From assembly GCA_943735955.1 (NCBI GenBank), contig OX030963.1:5191227-5255226 (forward strand): a stretch of 64,000 bases of DNA, written 5' to 3'. The notes beneath the pieces are model-generated. The model ran no database searches. It saw nothing but the letters and a program-made list of their open reading frames with translations, and was not told the origin of the DNA. The position numbers were made by a program, and so were the translations under genes. This DNA is from Piscicola geometra (lineage: Eukaryota > Annelida > Clitellata > Hirudinida > Piscicolidae). The stretch's first letter is position 1. The number at the start of each line of letters is the position of its first letter. Below are positions 1 through 12,272 of this stretch, one piece after another.

Positions 1-1050
1 GGCCATTTACCGCCGCTACCCGAAAAAAAAGTTAACATGAATTTTACATCTAGACTTGCATTATATGGTTATAATAACAACTCAAGCAAAACTGAAAACA
101 ATTATTTCATAAGTTTTAATGGGGCAAAATGTTGCGAAAACGCAGCGCGAGCGGGAAGTGTGACAGTGTGCAGTAAGAAATCATGAATAAATTGCTTCAA
201 ACCACATTTATTAAAACAGAAATAAATTTCAATTGCAAATAGTTCAATAAAATTATGACTTCTAATTATTTTATTAGTTATATTAATAATAATTATTTTT
301 ATTTTTATTACAACAAAGCAAATTATTTAACGTGAATTATAACAGCACTCAAACTGTCGTGCTGTTTCAAAGACGACATTGACGACGAATGTAATCTTTA
401 TTTTAATTTTATAATCAACCTATGAGAGGTTAAAAATTATATTTTCTTCAATAAAAGCTTCAAGTGTGAAGCATTTGCGATTTAATAAAATTTTTCAAAA
501 TTTTAAAATCAACATTTATCTACAAAATTCAACTTTTAATTATAATTTTATAAATTTCATAATACATTAACATTAAAATAATAATTTTATTATTTTCATA
601 ATAACTATTGTAATGAATGACTAGGCTTATTAAAAATCATATGAAATCATATTACGTCAAAGTTGCGAAAACGCCCCATTGATTTTTAAAAGCATTGAAA
701 ACGTTTTACAAGTTATTTTGAATATTTAAAAAATTAAATCAAGTATTAACTATCTTTTCACCCTGAAATTAAGACTCAATTTGTATAAAAATACTAAAAT
801 TGAACGAAAAAATTGAAACATTATCAAAGCGAGGAAAGATTGTTTTGAGAAATTTTAAAAGCGAACAGGAAATAAAAGATTATAAATAATAAAATGAAAA
901 AATTTGAAATTTAATTTCTGAAATTAAAATTTAAAATTTATTGTACAAAATATGTGAAAAAACTCGGTATTAAAACAGCAAGAAAATATAAAAATTGATG
1001 TTGCAAAACGCAACAGTTGCGGTAAATAATTATTTTTTTCATACTAAAGT
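1..1050. other. AT-rich sequence without a recognisable gene
   Basis: No open frame here resembles a known protein. The 12-mer TTGCGAAAACGC occurs at 132-143 and 663-674, and a related AAAACGCAACAGTTGCGG stands near 1002. This may be the body of a non-autonomous element ending near 1089. Confidence 0.3.
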
Positions 1051-1051
1051 T

Positions 1052-1089
1052 GAGCCCCCCTCCAGCATTTTTGGCTGGTTGCGCCCCTG
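1052..1089 (-). mobile_element. hAT-like terminal sequence
   Basis: Read on the minus strand this stretch starts CAGGGGCGCAACCAGCC and continues into a G-rich run. A CAGGGGCG start is common at hAT superfamily termini. No partner terminus or 8-bp target duplication was identified, so this is only a candidate element end. Confidence 0.35.
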
Positions 1090-1223
1090 TCTGAGAGTAA
1101 CGGACATGAGCTGATTTGTTGAATTTTCTCTCTGATATCCTGGAGTGGTGGTGGAAGGGCGAGAGTTTCGGAGGTTGTGTAAAGTTGGTGGTAATTTAAT
1201 TGTTTCATGCATTCAATTTTTAT

Positions 1224-1505
1224 GTAATTTAATCAATCAATCATTCAGAAAGGTTTATATAGCGCTTTCATATGAATTGGTTAAATAAAACAGGTTTTTA
1301 GACCCCGTAAAATATATGTATATTTATCAACTTAAAAAGGAAACAATCAACCTAAATAATGAATTTTATCACCTCTTACATCCAACCTCATCTACATCAC
1401 CATAATTATCATTGCCAAACAGTATCATTAGCAAATATCACCACAGTACCATCATCATTCTACAGCATCATCACTCTCACAAAAACATAATAGAAGAAAA
1501 ATTCA
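1224..1505 (-). mobile_element. Retroposon 3' tail, GCGCTATATAA family, copy 1
   Basis: On the minus strand the segment has GATGATG-rich sequence, a block around CTGTTTTATTTAACC, then GCGCTATATAAA and an ATTG repeat. The order and wording match 19790-20048 on the plus strand. A GCGCTATATAAA signal followed by a short repeat is the kind of 3' end used by CR1/L2-type LINEs and the SINEs they mobilise. It begins just after the caspase-like ORF. Confidence 0.6.
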
Positions 1506-1511
1506 CTGAGT

Positions 1512-1706
1512 TTAAATGAAAGAAGAAATAAACACTTTTTGTTTGTTTTCTTGTATCACTACAACCCTATATCCCATCTTCTCAAAGAGTGTGGTGATAT
1601 TTCTCTCATCTACTTCACTACACTCCTTTTTGTGGCGTATGTTCAATATATACACCACACCCCTTGGAATGGTGAAACAAGGGTAGCATTCTCCATTTGC
1701 AACCAT
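1512..1706 (-). CDS. Caspase-like p20 fragment (partial gene)
   Basis: The frame encodes a caspase large-subunit start: a YPCFTIPRG strand, a hydrophobic VVYIL strand, then VDERNITTLFEKMGYRVVV. This matches the caspase pattern in which the first core beta strand is followed by an acidic VD helix and a GY.V.V strand. The catalytic His and QACRG regions are not present, so only the first part of the fold is encoded here. A good acceptor (TTTTAATTTCACAG) precedes ATGGTTGCAAATGG, so the exon probably starts at 1706; the ORF stays open to 1745. It could end at a donor within ...CAAAAA/GTGTTT or run to the stop at 1512. A possible upstream exon at 2495-2560 would join in phase across the TAG array. 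It may be a host gene exon or a captured fragment. Confidence 0.5.
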   Translation of the reverse strand: MVANGECYPCFTIPRGVVYILNIRHKKECSEVDERNITTLFEKMGYRVVVIQENKQKVFISSFI

Positions 1707-1774
1707 CTGTGAAATTAAAAGTTTCATAATTAGTTCTTTAATCATGGAGTCTTGATAGAAGCGGGTGGTTGGAA

Positions 1775-2458
<684 letters not shown>

Positions 2459-2494
2459 AAATATTTCAAGAGAAATCATCAAGTGTAAACATAC

Positions 2495-2560
2495 ATTAAC
2501 AGTCGGTTTCTTCACATTGTAGTTAATTTCAAAATCAATGTAGCGTACACCGTCTTCCAA
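2495..2560 (-). CDS. Possible upstream exon of the caspase-like gene
   Basis: A short minus-strand frame (EDGVRYIDFEINYNVKKPTVN) ends at AAT followed by GTATGT, a good splice donor, in phase 0. The caspase-like exon also starts in phase 0, so the TAG array would lie in the intron between them. No clear acceptor precedes it and the peptide is not recognised. Confidence 0.25.
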
Positions 2561-3119
2561 TTGGTTAATTAAATTTATTTAGGCCGGTAATTAGCCATAA
2601 TTTATATTCTAATTACAATTAGTGCTATATTAAATAAACATCATTATTGTAAAATAATAGATTTATTTTCTGATAATTATATTTTTTGGAGTTTTAACAA
2701 ATTTTTCAATTTTTAAATAATTTTCAAGACATTTGTTTAATTAAAAATAGTTTCTATTCATTTTGCCGAAATAATATTAAATCATTCATTTTATTTAAGA
2801 ATAATTATTTTAGATATGAATTTGTCATTAACTCACTCATAACACAATCCATTATTTCCTTCTTCAACCCGTCTTCTTGGGTATCGTGAAAATGAGCTTC
2901 TTAATTGTCTTAACTGTTTTATATATTCATTATGATTTTTGAAATAATATAAATTAATAATTTAAAATAAAATTAAGTAAGTTTTTATTATGGAAAAATC
3001 TCTAAAATAAAACTTTATAGTTTATTGATAAAATAAACATAAAAAGTGTGTACATGTATGTGTTGTGTGTGTGCGTGGTTGTGTGTGTGTATGTTTGAGG
3101 TCGGACATGGACGATCTTT
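2561..3119. other. AT-rich spacer with a short TG-rich run
   Basis: No gene or transposon signature was recognised. A TG-rich tract lies at about 3047-3095. Confidence 0.4.
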
Positions 3120-4455
3120 TATGCCCGTTCTCGGTGGGCATTCAGAATTTTGATTCCCATCCCGTTCCCGCAACTCGTTTTCCAGTCCCGACCCGTTCCC
3201 GAAACTTTTTGATCCGGTCCCGACCTATTCCCAAAATATATTTATTTATTTATTTTTGCTGCCATTTTCACCGGCCCCAAACTTGCTAGTCCTAACACTC
3301 CTTGAAATGTATTATTTGAAAGTCAGAAAATATTTCTTTTAAAAAAATAAAAAAACACGATTTAAATTTCAAATATTTATTGAAATGGAAGTTAATCATT
3401 GTTTTTGAGTAATTCAATCAAGTCTTCATTGCTTTTCACACGGGTTTAACCGTCAAGAGTTTCAGCTTTCAAATTAAGGGATCTTGGGGTCTGAAGTTAA
3501 ACGACCAATGTTGAAAAATTCCTTTCACAGTTATTATAAAAAAAATTTTTGCTACTTCTTGTACTTTTGAAAAAATTTTCATTTTACTTTAATAAAATAA
3601 AACATCTTTATAATCTTAAATTTTGGTGTGACGTAATTGTGAATACTTGTACAATTCATCTTCTGAATTTTTTCCCTCGTTCATTAATATTAATTCCTCA
3701 GTAATGTTAGAATTCTGTTTTTTGACAACATTCCTATTCTCCACAACTGCACAAATATAAGTATTCGTATACTTTGACAGTATAATAATTTTAGAATTTT
3801 TACGTTATAAAAACTAACATAATTGGTCTAAATAACCATAATTTGTTTTTTTCTCAACGGCACTGCAGCTTGGTTTGGCTGTATAAAATAGAATTAAATT
3901 TTCTCAAATGAAAGTCTTGGTATTTATTTCTTTTTCTATCCCAAACTCTTTTCTTATTATTCATCTATACTGGGGAAGCAACATACATTCCGTCATATGG
4001 ATAGGATCAATGGGCATCTTTTCTTTTGTCGAAATGATCAACCGAGCAATCAACTGGAAATTAATAATTCAAATGAAAAGTATTAATTTATAAAATAAAA
4101 ATAATCTAACTGACCAGTTTGATTTCATCTGACAAGCTTTCATTATCACCCATTTGTTCTAATCTTTCTAATTTTTACTCACCATAACAACCTCAAATTT
4201 AATGTTGGAGATTTCAAGATTGACAAGGTGGCTTCGTTATACATTTCAATTGCATGCAATACTTATTTTGAGTACGGAGTATCGATGAAATAGAAATTTA
4301 CATACTTAGAAGTTTGCTGATGTATAATTGTTAAAGAATCCCATCCCCAATAACTTTTATTCCCGTTTTTCCCGTTCCCGATTTAAAAGTTGATTCCCGT
4401 TCCCGTTCCCGTCCCGAAAACCTATTCCCGGATCCCGACTTTCCCGTCCCGTAAA
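3120..4455 (-). mobile_element. Decayed hAT-like element with CCCGTTCCCG ends
   Basis: Two clusters of CCCG(TT)CCCG words at about 3120-3290 and 4360-4455, in the same orientation, bracket an AT-rich body. Minus-strand positions 3532-3392 read CERNFST, then L..PRSLNLKAETLDG and RVKSNEDLIELL, with two in-frame stops. This resembles the hAT C-terminal dimerisation domain (CERxFS...K...L.....L..L....). The rest of the transposase is not recognisable. The right C-rich cluster runs directly into the 24-bp satellite. Confidence 0.5.
3392..3532 (-). pseudogene. hAT transposase C-terminal dimerisation domain, relic
   Basis: Residues CERNFST and the following LNLKAETLDG/VKSNEDL follow the family pattern, in one frame broken by two TAA codons. 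It is non-functional as it stands. Confidence 0.5.
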
Positions 4456-5790
4456 ATATCATTTTTACAAAATTGTAAAATATCATTTTTACAAAATTGT
4501 AAAATATCATTTTTACAAAATTGTAAAATATCATTTTTACAAAATTGTAAAATATCATTTTTACAAAATTGTAAAATATCATTTTTACAAAATTGTAAAA
4601 TATCATTTTTACAAAATTGTAAAATATCATTTTTACAAAATTGTAAAATATCATTTTTACAAAATTGTAAAATATCATTTTTACAAAATTGTAAAATATC
4701 ATTTTTACAAAATTGTAAAATATCATTTTTACAAAATTGTAAAATATCATTTTTACAAAATTGTAAAATATCATTTTTACAAAATTGTAAAATATCATTT
4801 TTACAAAATTGTAAAATATCATTTTTACAAAATTGTAAAATATCATTTTTACAAAATTGTAAAATATCATTTTTACAAAATTGTAAAATATCATTTTTAC
4901 AAAATTGTAAAATATCATTTTTACAAAATTGTAAAATATCATTTTTACAAAATTGTAAAATATCATTTTTACAAAATTGTAAAATATCATTTTTACAAAA
5001 TTGTAAAATATCATTTTTACAAAATTGTAAAATATCATTTTTACAAAATTGTAAAATATCATTTTTACAAAATTGTAAAATATCATTTTTACAAAATTGT
5101 AAAATATCATTTTTACAAAATTGTAAAATATCATTTTTACAAAATTGTAAAATATCATTTTTACAAAATTGTAAAATATCATTTTTACAAAATTGTAAAA
5201 TATCATTTTTACAAAATTGTAAAATATCATTTTTACAAAATTGTAAAATATCATTTTTACAAAATTGTAAAATATCATTTTTACAAAATTGTAAAATATC
5301 ATTTTTACAAAATTGTAAAATATCATTTTTACAAAATTGTAAAATATCATTTTTACAAAATTGTAAAATATCATTTTTACAAAATTGTAAAATATCATTT
5401 TTACAAAATTGTAAAATATCATTTTTACAAAATTGTAAAATATCATTTTTACAAAATTGTAAAATATCATTTTTACAAAATTGTAAAATATCATTTTTAC
5501 AAAATTGTAAAATATCATTTTTACAAAATTGTAAAATATCATTTTTACAAAATTGTAAAATATCATTTTTACAAAATTGTAAAATATCATTTTTACAAAA
5601 TTGTAAAATATCATTTTTACAAAATTGTAATATATCATTTTTACAAAATTGTGAAATATCATTTTTACAAAATTGTAAAATATCATTTTTACAAAATTGT
5701 AAAATATCATTTTTACAAAATTGTAAAATATCATTTTTACGAAATTGTAAAATATCATTTTTACAAAATTTTCAAATATCATTTTCACAA
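4452..5790. repeat. 24-bp satellite, about 55 units
   Basis: Tandem copies of a 24-bp unit containing ATATCATTTTTACAAAATTG. Nearly all units are identical; variants cluster in the last 200 bp (5630-5790). Because 24 is divisible by 3, both strands show long repeat ORFs (KISFLQNC and FYNFVKMI octapeptides), which are not evidence of coding. Each unit holds a near-palindrome, TTTTACAAAATTGTAAAA. The array starts exactly at the C-rich end of the hAT relic. Confidence 0.97.
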
Positions 5791-5832
5791 AATGTTAAAA
5801 TACTTTTCTATTGGTTTAAAATGAAACTTTAA

Positions 5833-6945
5833 AAAACCAAAATGGATTTTTCTAAGTTAGTTTCACAAATATTAAAGTGAATGAATTCATTGTCTGAACT
5901 ATTTTGTTATTTTTAGCATTTATTGTTATGATGTGGTTTCTTCAAAGTTATTTGTGATGATTTCATAACTAATACTGTAAAATACCAGATATTTCCTACA
6001 TCCTCAATATTCGTACACCCTCTTTTTTCGAAACATCGTACATTAATTTAAAAAAAACTAGAATGTCTATGGTCGTAACTATGACAAATAATAACAATTC
6101 TCGTAACTGAATTATAATAATATTTTCATATTATTTTTGAACTTTTAAAAAATTACAAATATAATCATTAAAAAGTTTAAAAAATTATTAAATTATTATA
6201 TTTCGTTACCAAAATAACGGAATTTTTTTCTAACTTAAACTAATTTATCAAAATTATTTTTTTTCACTTGACTTCAGATTTTCGATTTAGAGTTTTTGAT
6301 AATTTGTTGAAAAAATATCTCAAACTTCGTTCATTTAAAAAAGAACAATTAATTAAAAGTGTATGAAGGTATTGGTATTTTAGGGTACTTCAAAGATGTT
6401 TTTTTAAACCTTTAGAATCAATGAGTCTTTCATTAAAAGGTTGTTTAATCACACGTTTTTCAAAAAAGTTAATTTTTTTGAGTGATAGTTATAATATTTA
6501 AAATACCAATTTATTTATTTATTTCAAAAATAGTGTTATTTAAAGCTATAGTTGGAAAAAATGGGAGGCTTCAAGTTTACTATACCATAAACTCCATGTA
6601 TGTGGCGCGCTAGCTTTTAAAACTAAATTTTATAAGTGAAAAAAAGCGTCTTATACTTGGTGTTTTATGGTATTCTTGGATTAGGTCTATCTTTATATGA
6701 AATAAAAATCAACGCTGTCTCTAAGTTTGTTTATACTCAGGTATCGTGGAATTATCCTTTAATTAACTAGATCAATAGTTTTTAAACTTTTTGAACTACT
6801 TGCAAATTTATTATAGTCCTCACCACCCACTAAACCAAAAACAAAAACGGAGAAACAATGAATTAAATACAAAATGGTCAATTGTTTGTTGATTATCTTA
6901 AAATTATAATTTGGCGATTTTCTTTGTTAATTTAAAGAAGAAAAA
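5833..6945. other. AT-rich sequence without a recognisable gene
   Basis: Only short frames interrupted by stops. A stretch near 6778 (AGTTTTTAAACTTTTTGAAC) resembles a Charlie-type hAT terminus but no partner was found. Confidence 0.35.
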
Positions 6946-7859
6946 AAAAGTTTAAAAATATGGCTAATAAAAAATAATTAATTTTTTTTCTCAAACATTC
7001 GGTATTTTGTTTTTTGTGTCCTTTTTCTTAATATCTTATCCTTCCTTTATATATAATTAAATTTTTTTCATTAATTTCTTATCTACTTATTAATTTTTAA
7101 CAAATTATGTATGTTCCATTATTGGAACAGTTAGTATGTACAGGGGGTGTCAAACTTGCATTTAAGTTATAAATGTTCATTTTATTTTAGAGACTGACCG
7201 AAACTGATATTTTTATTCGGGCGAAACCGAAATTAAGCTGAAGTTGAAAGCACGTTTTCGGCTGAAACAGAAAATAATCCGAAACCGAAACTAAGAAAAA
7301 AGAAAATTTCGGCGCTGAAACCGAAACCAAACCAAATTTCGGCTGGTCTATATTTTATTTGTTATGCAGAGAATAAAAAATGGAGAAAAAAAGATAAATT
7401 TACCGAAATTAGACCTCAAATTGTGTGCTAAATCAAAATTTTTTTAATGATTCTAATGTGAAAAGCGTTAAAATAAACATAATAAAAGATTCAAGCAAAA
7501 CTGGTTTAAAATTAATTCGAGATTTTATGTCAGTAAAATTGATTAACACAATTTTGACTTTATATTAGTGTCATTGAAGAATTTCCTAATCAACGTCGGT
7601 GGATATTCAAGACGCACACTGATCCAAAATCCACAAATTTACTTTTTGAAAACTTTCAAACTTTTAAACCATTTTCATTTTATAAATCAATTAAGTTACC
7701 ATCAAACGTTGTGTTGAGCAGATTTTTTTCATGAAGGCTTTCTTATCTATTATTTTCCAGCACGTGGATCTTTTTCATCAGAAATTATTCTGATGAATAT
7801 TCAGAAGAACCTTAAATTAATTTTTCACTGTAACAGTTAGCAATAACCTTTATTCTCAG

Positions 7860-8520
7860 AATTGTTTTCATTTTCTATTGCTTCTGAAAATGCTGAAAAT
7901 ACATGAAATCTTTTTTCCCATGTTAGTCAGCCACTCAACAATCTTCTTCCGAAATGCAAAGATCCAATTAATAATACATATCGGTACTTTTTCCTCACAC
8001 TGACAAATTAAATTCTTCAAAAATACTGGAAGCATCTTAAAAGTGTGGTATAAGATAGATATTGTTGGAGCTAAAATCATCCATCAGACCAAGCACTTTC
8101 TTAGATATAGTTTTCTTCTTTTACAACATTATTAATGGCATGGTGAAGCTTATTTGTTTGCTAATAGTATCTATTGGTGAATAAACTAATAATCAGACTT
8201 AGATTTGGAAGCTACAACTTTTATTCGTGCAGTAAGTTCTTAGTGTTTACCCGTCATGGAAGCTGCAACATCTGTGCATACACCAAATCAATTTTCTTCG
8301 CAATGAAATAATGATTTCATTATATGATTATATTCATTCAAAACCATTAAAATGTCATCACTTATTGTCTGCTGAAGAAACTCCACACAAACCATCACGT
8401 CTTCAATAATGTCACTGTTAGCTTCAAATCAATTGTAAAACAATAGGAATAGCTCTGTTGGAAAAATCTCTGGATTCGTCAAGCTAAATGGCATAACACT
8501 TCTGACCTTTTTCAATAAAC
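7860..8520 (-). pseudogene. ZBED5-like hAT transposase, decayed (copy A)
   Basis: Minus-strand translation gives scattered transposase blocks: FEANSDIIEDVM, EFLQQT, SDDILMVLNEYNHIMKS and FGVCTDVAASMTGKH. They follow the order of the RNase-H-like region of ZBED5/ZBED8 proteins (LDES..., then GVCTDGAPAMTGK). Many stops and frameshifts break the frame. The catalytic core is incomplete and the C-terminal dimerisation domain is not found. Confidence 0.55.
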
Positions 8521-8717
8521 TTTTTTTCATTTGTTGAGCTATTTCATCATTTCTTTAGCACTAAATTAATTAATAAAAAATTTAATTAGTGTAAAAAGTG
8601 TATATTATATAATACATTTCGCGTACCACCACTTAAGAAACCCTGAACTAGATAAAGGAATCCCATGATAAATGAATGAGTGAATGGATGAATAAATAAA
8701 ATTGCCGAAAGACTCAC

Positions 8718-8772
8718 CTTCATGAGGGATTCTGTCCTCAGGTTTGACTGTGGTCTTAGGCTCCTTTGACAT
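8718..8772 (-). CDS. Small exon with start codon and splice donor, copy A
   Basis: A 55-nt minus-strand exon encodes MSKEPKTTVKPEDRIPHEG and ends at GAAG/GTGAGT, a near-ideal splice donor. The same exon occurs at 14833-14887 and 61971-62025. The peptide is not recognised. Upstream sequence in this copy differs from the other two beyond about 8800, so it may lack the shared promoter region. Confidence 0.45.
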
Positions 8773-9178
8773 ACTGCCAGTATCTAGGATAATGTCGATG
8801 GTGATGGTGGTAAAAATAGCTATTTCAGTGATAAATAATAAGTTACGGAGATTTAAATGGCTGGCATTACGGGCGCCATTTTTAAAGATTGATTTTAAAT
8901 TTCTCATTTACGCAGCATATAGTAACAATCATGGGGGGCGGAGCAGGGTCCACCACGGCCCACCCAATATTTAGAGCTAATGTCCCACCCAAAAATCAAT
9001 TGTGATAATCATTTGGGAAACTAACTTATTAAATTTGTTGAACTATTTTATTAGAAACTAATTTTTTTTAAACATATTTTTTAACTAAACCATATATTTG
9101 TATACTTTTCCTGTAATTAAAAAAATGGGTAACTATTATATACCAAAAATTTTGTTAACTATTTGCCCATCACATTGA

Positions 9179-9370
9179 AAGGGTGGCTGAGTCGGTAACG
9201 TCTTTCGGCTTGACCAATCATGCAAGGTCCTAGATTCAAGTGCACCCAATGCCCTAGTAGCCCAAAGGCGCAAATGAAAATATGCAGCCTAAGTGGCCTG
9301 GAAGCCCGTTCGGGTTTTACGCTACTATAATAATGCTCGTCATTATTATTATTATTATTATTATTATCAT
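9179..9370 (+). mobile_element. tRNA-derived SINE with ATT tail
   Basis: The head GGGTGGCTGAGTCGGTAACG resembles a Leu/Ser-type tRNA 5' half with a Pol III A box; GGTCCTAGATTCAAGT follows as a B box. A unique body (GCCTAAGTGGCCTGGAAGCC) and a run of ATT repeats complete it. Reverse-strand fragments of the body recur at 15785-15830 and 15908-15945. Confidence 0.7.
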
Positions 9371-9442
9371 CACTGATGCTGACGTAGAATAATTTTTGCT
9401 ATGGACGCTCGGCGAAGAGCTATATTAAATTTTGTTTAAACT

Positions 9443-11577
9443 ATGAAGCGTTTCTTCATGCAATTCACTCAACCGAAAATACAAATTAAACAAGTTGAAA
9501 ACGTTTTATCGTCTGATGTTATTATGGACGAAGTTGATACCAACGACTTCACTGATTGTCCAGATGATATGTTGTTAAGCGAGGCTGCTCGTGATTACAG
9601 TGGACGACGTCGACAACGCAGGCAAAATGGTTCAGCAATCATCCATGCTTGCGCATATCACGTCAACGGAAAGTTCTGCTTTGCAGCTGGTGTCGTGAAA
9701 TAGGCAACAAGTGCCTTGTTGGAGCATGCAAGGTCGAGTCCGCGTTCGTTGACAAGGGATTCATCAGCTTGAAAGACGGATCCATCAAACTGGATGAACA
9801 CGCGGCGTCTTCTTCTCACAAGGCAGCGGCTGAATACGTGACTAATAAAAGCAAACCATCTGTTGCTACACAGCTAAGTTGTCAGCTGGCTAAAGAACAG
9901 CAAGTCAACCGAAATAGATTGGTCGTTCAGCTGAACAGCTTAATGTTCTTCATGCGACAAGGACTGGCAATTCGTCGTGGAAAAGAAGAAATAAACAACA
10001 ATCTGCATCAATTAATTCAGATGATGACGAGCAATATCAGTGGTGATGCATCAACATCAGTTGGCCTACAAAAAAACATTCACCTAAGCCACGAAATTGT
10101 CAACAAACAATGCAATATCATCGGGAAAACGTTGTTACGGATGGTAATTGAGCGGTTTAATGCCAACAAAGCCATCAGCCAATTTACCATACTGGCAGAT
10201 GAGACAAGGGATGTATCAGGGGCGGAACAACTATCAGTCTGTATTAGATGGACAAACATGATTTTAGCCGCCCAAGAAAATTTTTTAGGACTGTACAGCC
10301 TAAAAGGTTTTGGCCAGAAAGCGGAAATACTAGCGGCATGTCTGATTGACGTTATGACACGATGCTAACTGTCCTTCAGTGAGCTACATGGTCAAGGTTA
10401 CGACGGAGCCAGTGCAATGTCCGGAGCGATTTTTGTTGTAGCTCAGCGGATGAAGGAACGCTCACCAAATGCTCATTTCGTCCATTGTCTGGCTCACTGT
10501 CTCAATCTAGCGGTAGCAGAATCGAGGAAATCTGTTCCATTTTTGAGCGGCACACTGGAGTTTGTTCAGCCTATCGTGACATTCATCCGCAATTCCGGTA
10601 AACGCACAGACATGTTGAAAGACGTGCAAAGTCAGTTTGTATACAATGAGTACGAGGAGCAACACGTCTCGGCTTCAGTGACTAAACTTCGACCACTGTC
10701 CCTACTAGGTAGACCGTACGAGCGTCAGCAATAAACAGCGTAATTTGCAACTATGAGCGGAAACATATTTTAAATGTTCAGTTGCTCATTGTCTGTTTGC
10801 ATTAACTGACTCGTTTGCTACGGTCATTCAGAGTCCTACTATGACATTCTCAGAAGGGATGCGCTGTAAACGTCACGTGTAAAGGAATCAAGTTGAAATA
10901 ATGTTCGATGCCGCTGTGAATGTAGCAAAGAGGATGGATCTGGAAGACATAAAATTGTCTCGTCGACGACGTGTTCCTGTCAGTATTGTAGAAGGTGTGT
11001 ACTGTTTTAAGTTTTATTTGGTTTTTTTTCTGTATGTATATCATTTTAATTTTGGTTGCTGATACATTTTATTTAACATCTCTCTTTCTCTTTAACTATA
11101 TCTTTATGATGTATTTTATGCACAGGTGACGGTGAACAGTTTCAGTTTGATGATATAAAAGCATTCCAGCGTTATCATTATTACGAGGCTGTAGATTCGC
11201 TATATAACACGATCAGCTGGCGTCTTGACGACCAATCCTTAAGACCAGCCAGCACACTAGAACAGTTGCTTCGATCAGCTACGGTGGGCCTGCAGATAGA
11301 CAATAACTTGCTGGAAGAAGTCGTTTGTCTTCACCCACATCTCAACCGCATCAATCTCAAAAGTGAACTCGCTCTTCTGTCACATAACAACATCGCAGAT
11401 AACATTCCGGCAATTATTGCCTGGTTTAACGATGCAAATGCCGATGCGAGACGTGACACCCAGCAGTGGCAACCCTGGTCAGGCTTCCTAGCACCACTTC
11501 GTCATGTGAACGTTCGTTCTTCGGACTGTGACGACTTAAAACGTATATATGATCGGCAATGGGACAGGAAAGACTGA
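9443..11577 (+). pseudogene. ZMYM1-like hAT transposase pseudogene with one intron
   Basis: Blocks in order: a TTF-type zinc-finger region (GKFCFAAG... then CRE, KDGS.KL.EHA.SSSHKAA); the RNase-H-like core (ILADETRDVSGAEQLSVCIRW; HGQGYDGASAMSG; HCLAHCLNLAV); and an LCPTRW region near 10690 in which the Trp codon is TAG. A 131-bp intron at 10995-11125 (GAAG/GTGTGT...TGCACAG/GTGAC) joins in phase 1 to give SIVEGDGEQFQFDD. Frame breaks lie near 9700, 10368 and 10697. The C-terminal dimerisation domain is absent after 11577. Related genomic proteins are annotated as ZMYM1 or 52 kDa repressor-like. Confidence 0.7.
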
Positions 11578-11579
11578 AT

Positions 11580-12272
11580 TCAATCATGATGTCAAATTTG
11601 CACCTTGACTTGATGGACAGAATTAACATTCACTCTATAATTCAATGTATTATTAATACATACATGAGTATACATAAAGCAAGTTTATTTGAAAACCTAA
11701 ATATAGAAAGACACAAAGTCTGTAGACAAATCTGGATTAACCCACTTATTCATTTCTTAATTCGCCTAATTAAAGAAATTACGTCTAATTTTGATTTGTA
11801 TAATAAGATTTGTCTTTAAATAATCTATCATTATATTTTTCTTAAGTTAAATAAATATTAAGTGAGAAGCCAGAAAACTCGAGGCAAAGCTTTAAATTTA
11901 GTTATTCGGGAATCAAAAATGATCGTTTTTACTTAAGAAAGTTATTGAAAAATTATAAGTTATACTCAATAAAATTCTTTAAGTGTACATGCTTACGACT
12001 TAACACAAAATTGTTTAAGTCAGCAAATCTTCTATTTTTTTGTCTGCTACAAATTCGATTGCATTAGTACAGGATACTTCGTTCAAATAACTTAATTTGT
12101 TTTATTGATTTTTAAGTGAATATTTTAATTAAATTAAAAGTTTTAAAGATTTATTATTTGTAATTAATAGCATTTATTATTTTTATCAACTTTTAGACTT
12201 CCTTATTTTACATTGACTTTTCCTGGTTCTATGTGTGAAGCCCTTGGCATCTCATATCAAAATATTAACCCA
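11580..12272. other. AT-rich spacer
   Basis: An 86-codon frame at 11559-11819 is the unrelated continuation after the hAT fragment and is not recognised. Nothing else can be supported here. Confidence 0.35.

Larger units (their letters stand above)
6950..8930 (-). mobile_element. Large dispersed repeat, copy A (ZBED5-type hAT plus exon cassette)
   Basis: The minus strand of this segment matches the plus strand from about 61940 to the window end. The match covers the small exon, the hAT body, a CGAAACCGAAA-rich zone (7190-7340) and flanking sequence down to 6950. Inner hAT-like termini are CAGGGTTTCTTAAGTGGTGG (minus strand, near 8650) and CAGGGGGTGTCAAACTTGC (7149 onwards). Similarity continues outside these termini, so the duplicated unit is larger than the hAT itself and runs off the window in copy C. 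Confidence 0.75.

Noticed and set aside
3065..3289. 74-codon Cys- and Pro-rich plus-strand protein
   Set aside because: It starts in a TG-rich run and ends in the CCCG repeats of the hAT relic; no domain.
4331..5832. 485- and 480-codon repeat proteins on both strands
   Set aside because: A 24-bp unit without stops gives open frames automatically; both strands are equally open and there is no gene context.
7868..8080. 70-codon minus-strand protein
   Set aside because: It is a chance open piece within the decayed hAT; the sister copy at 62800-62930 does not keep it open.
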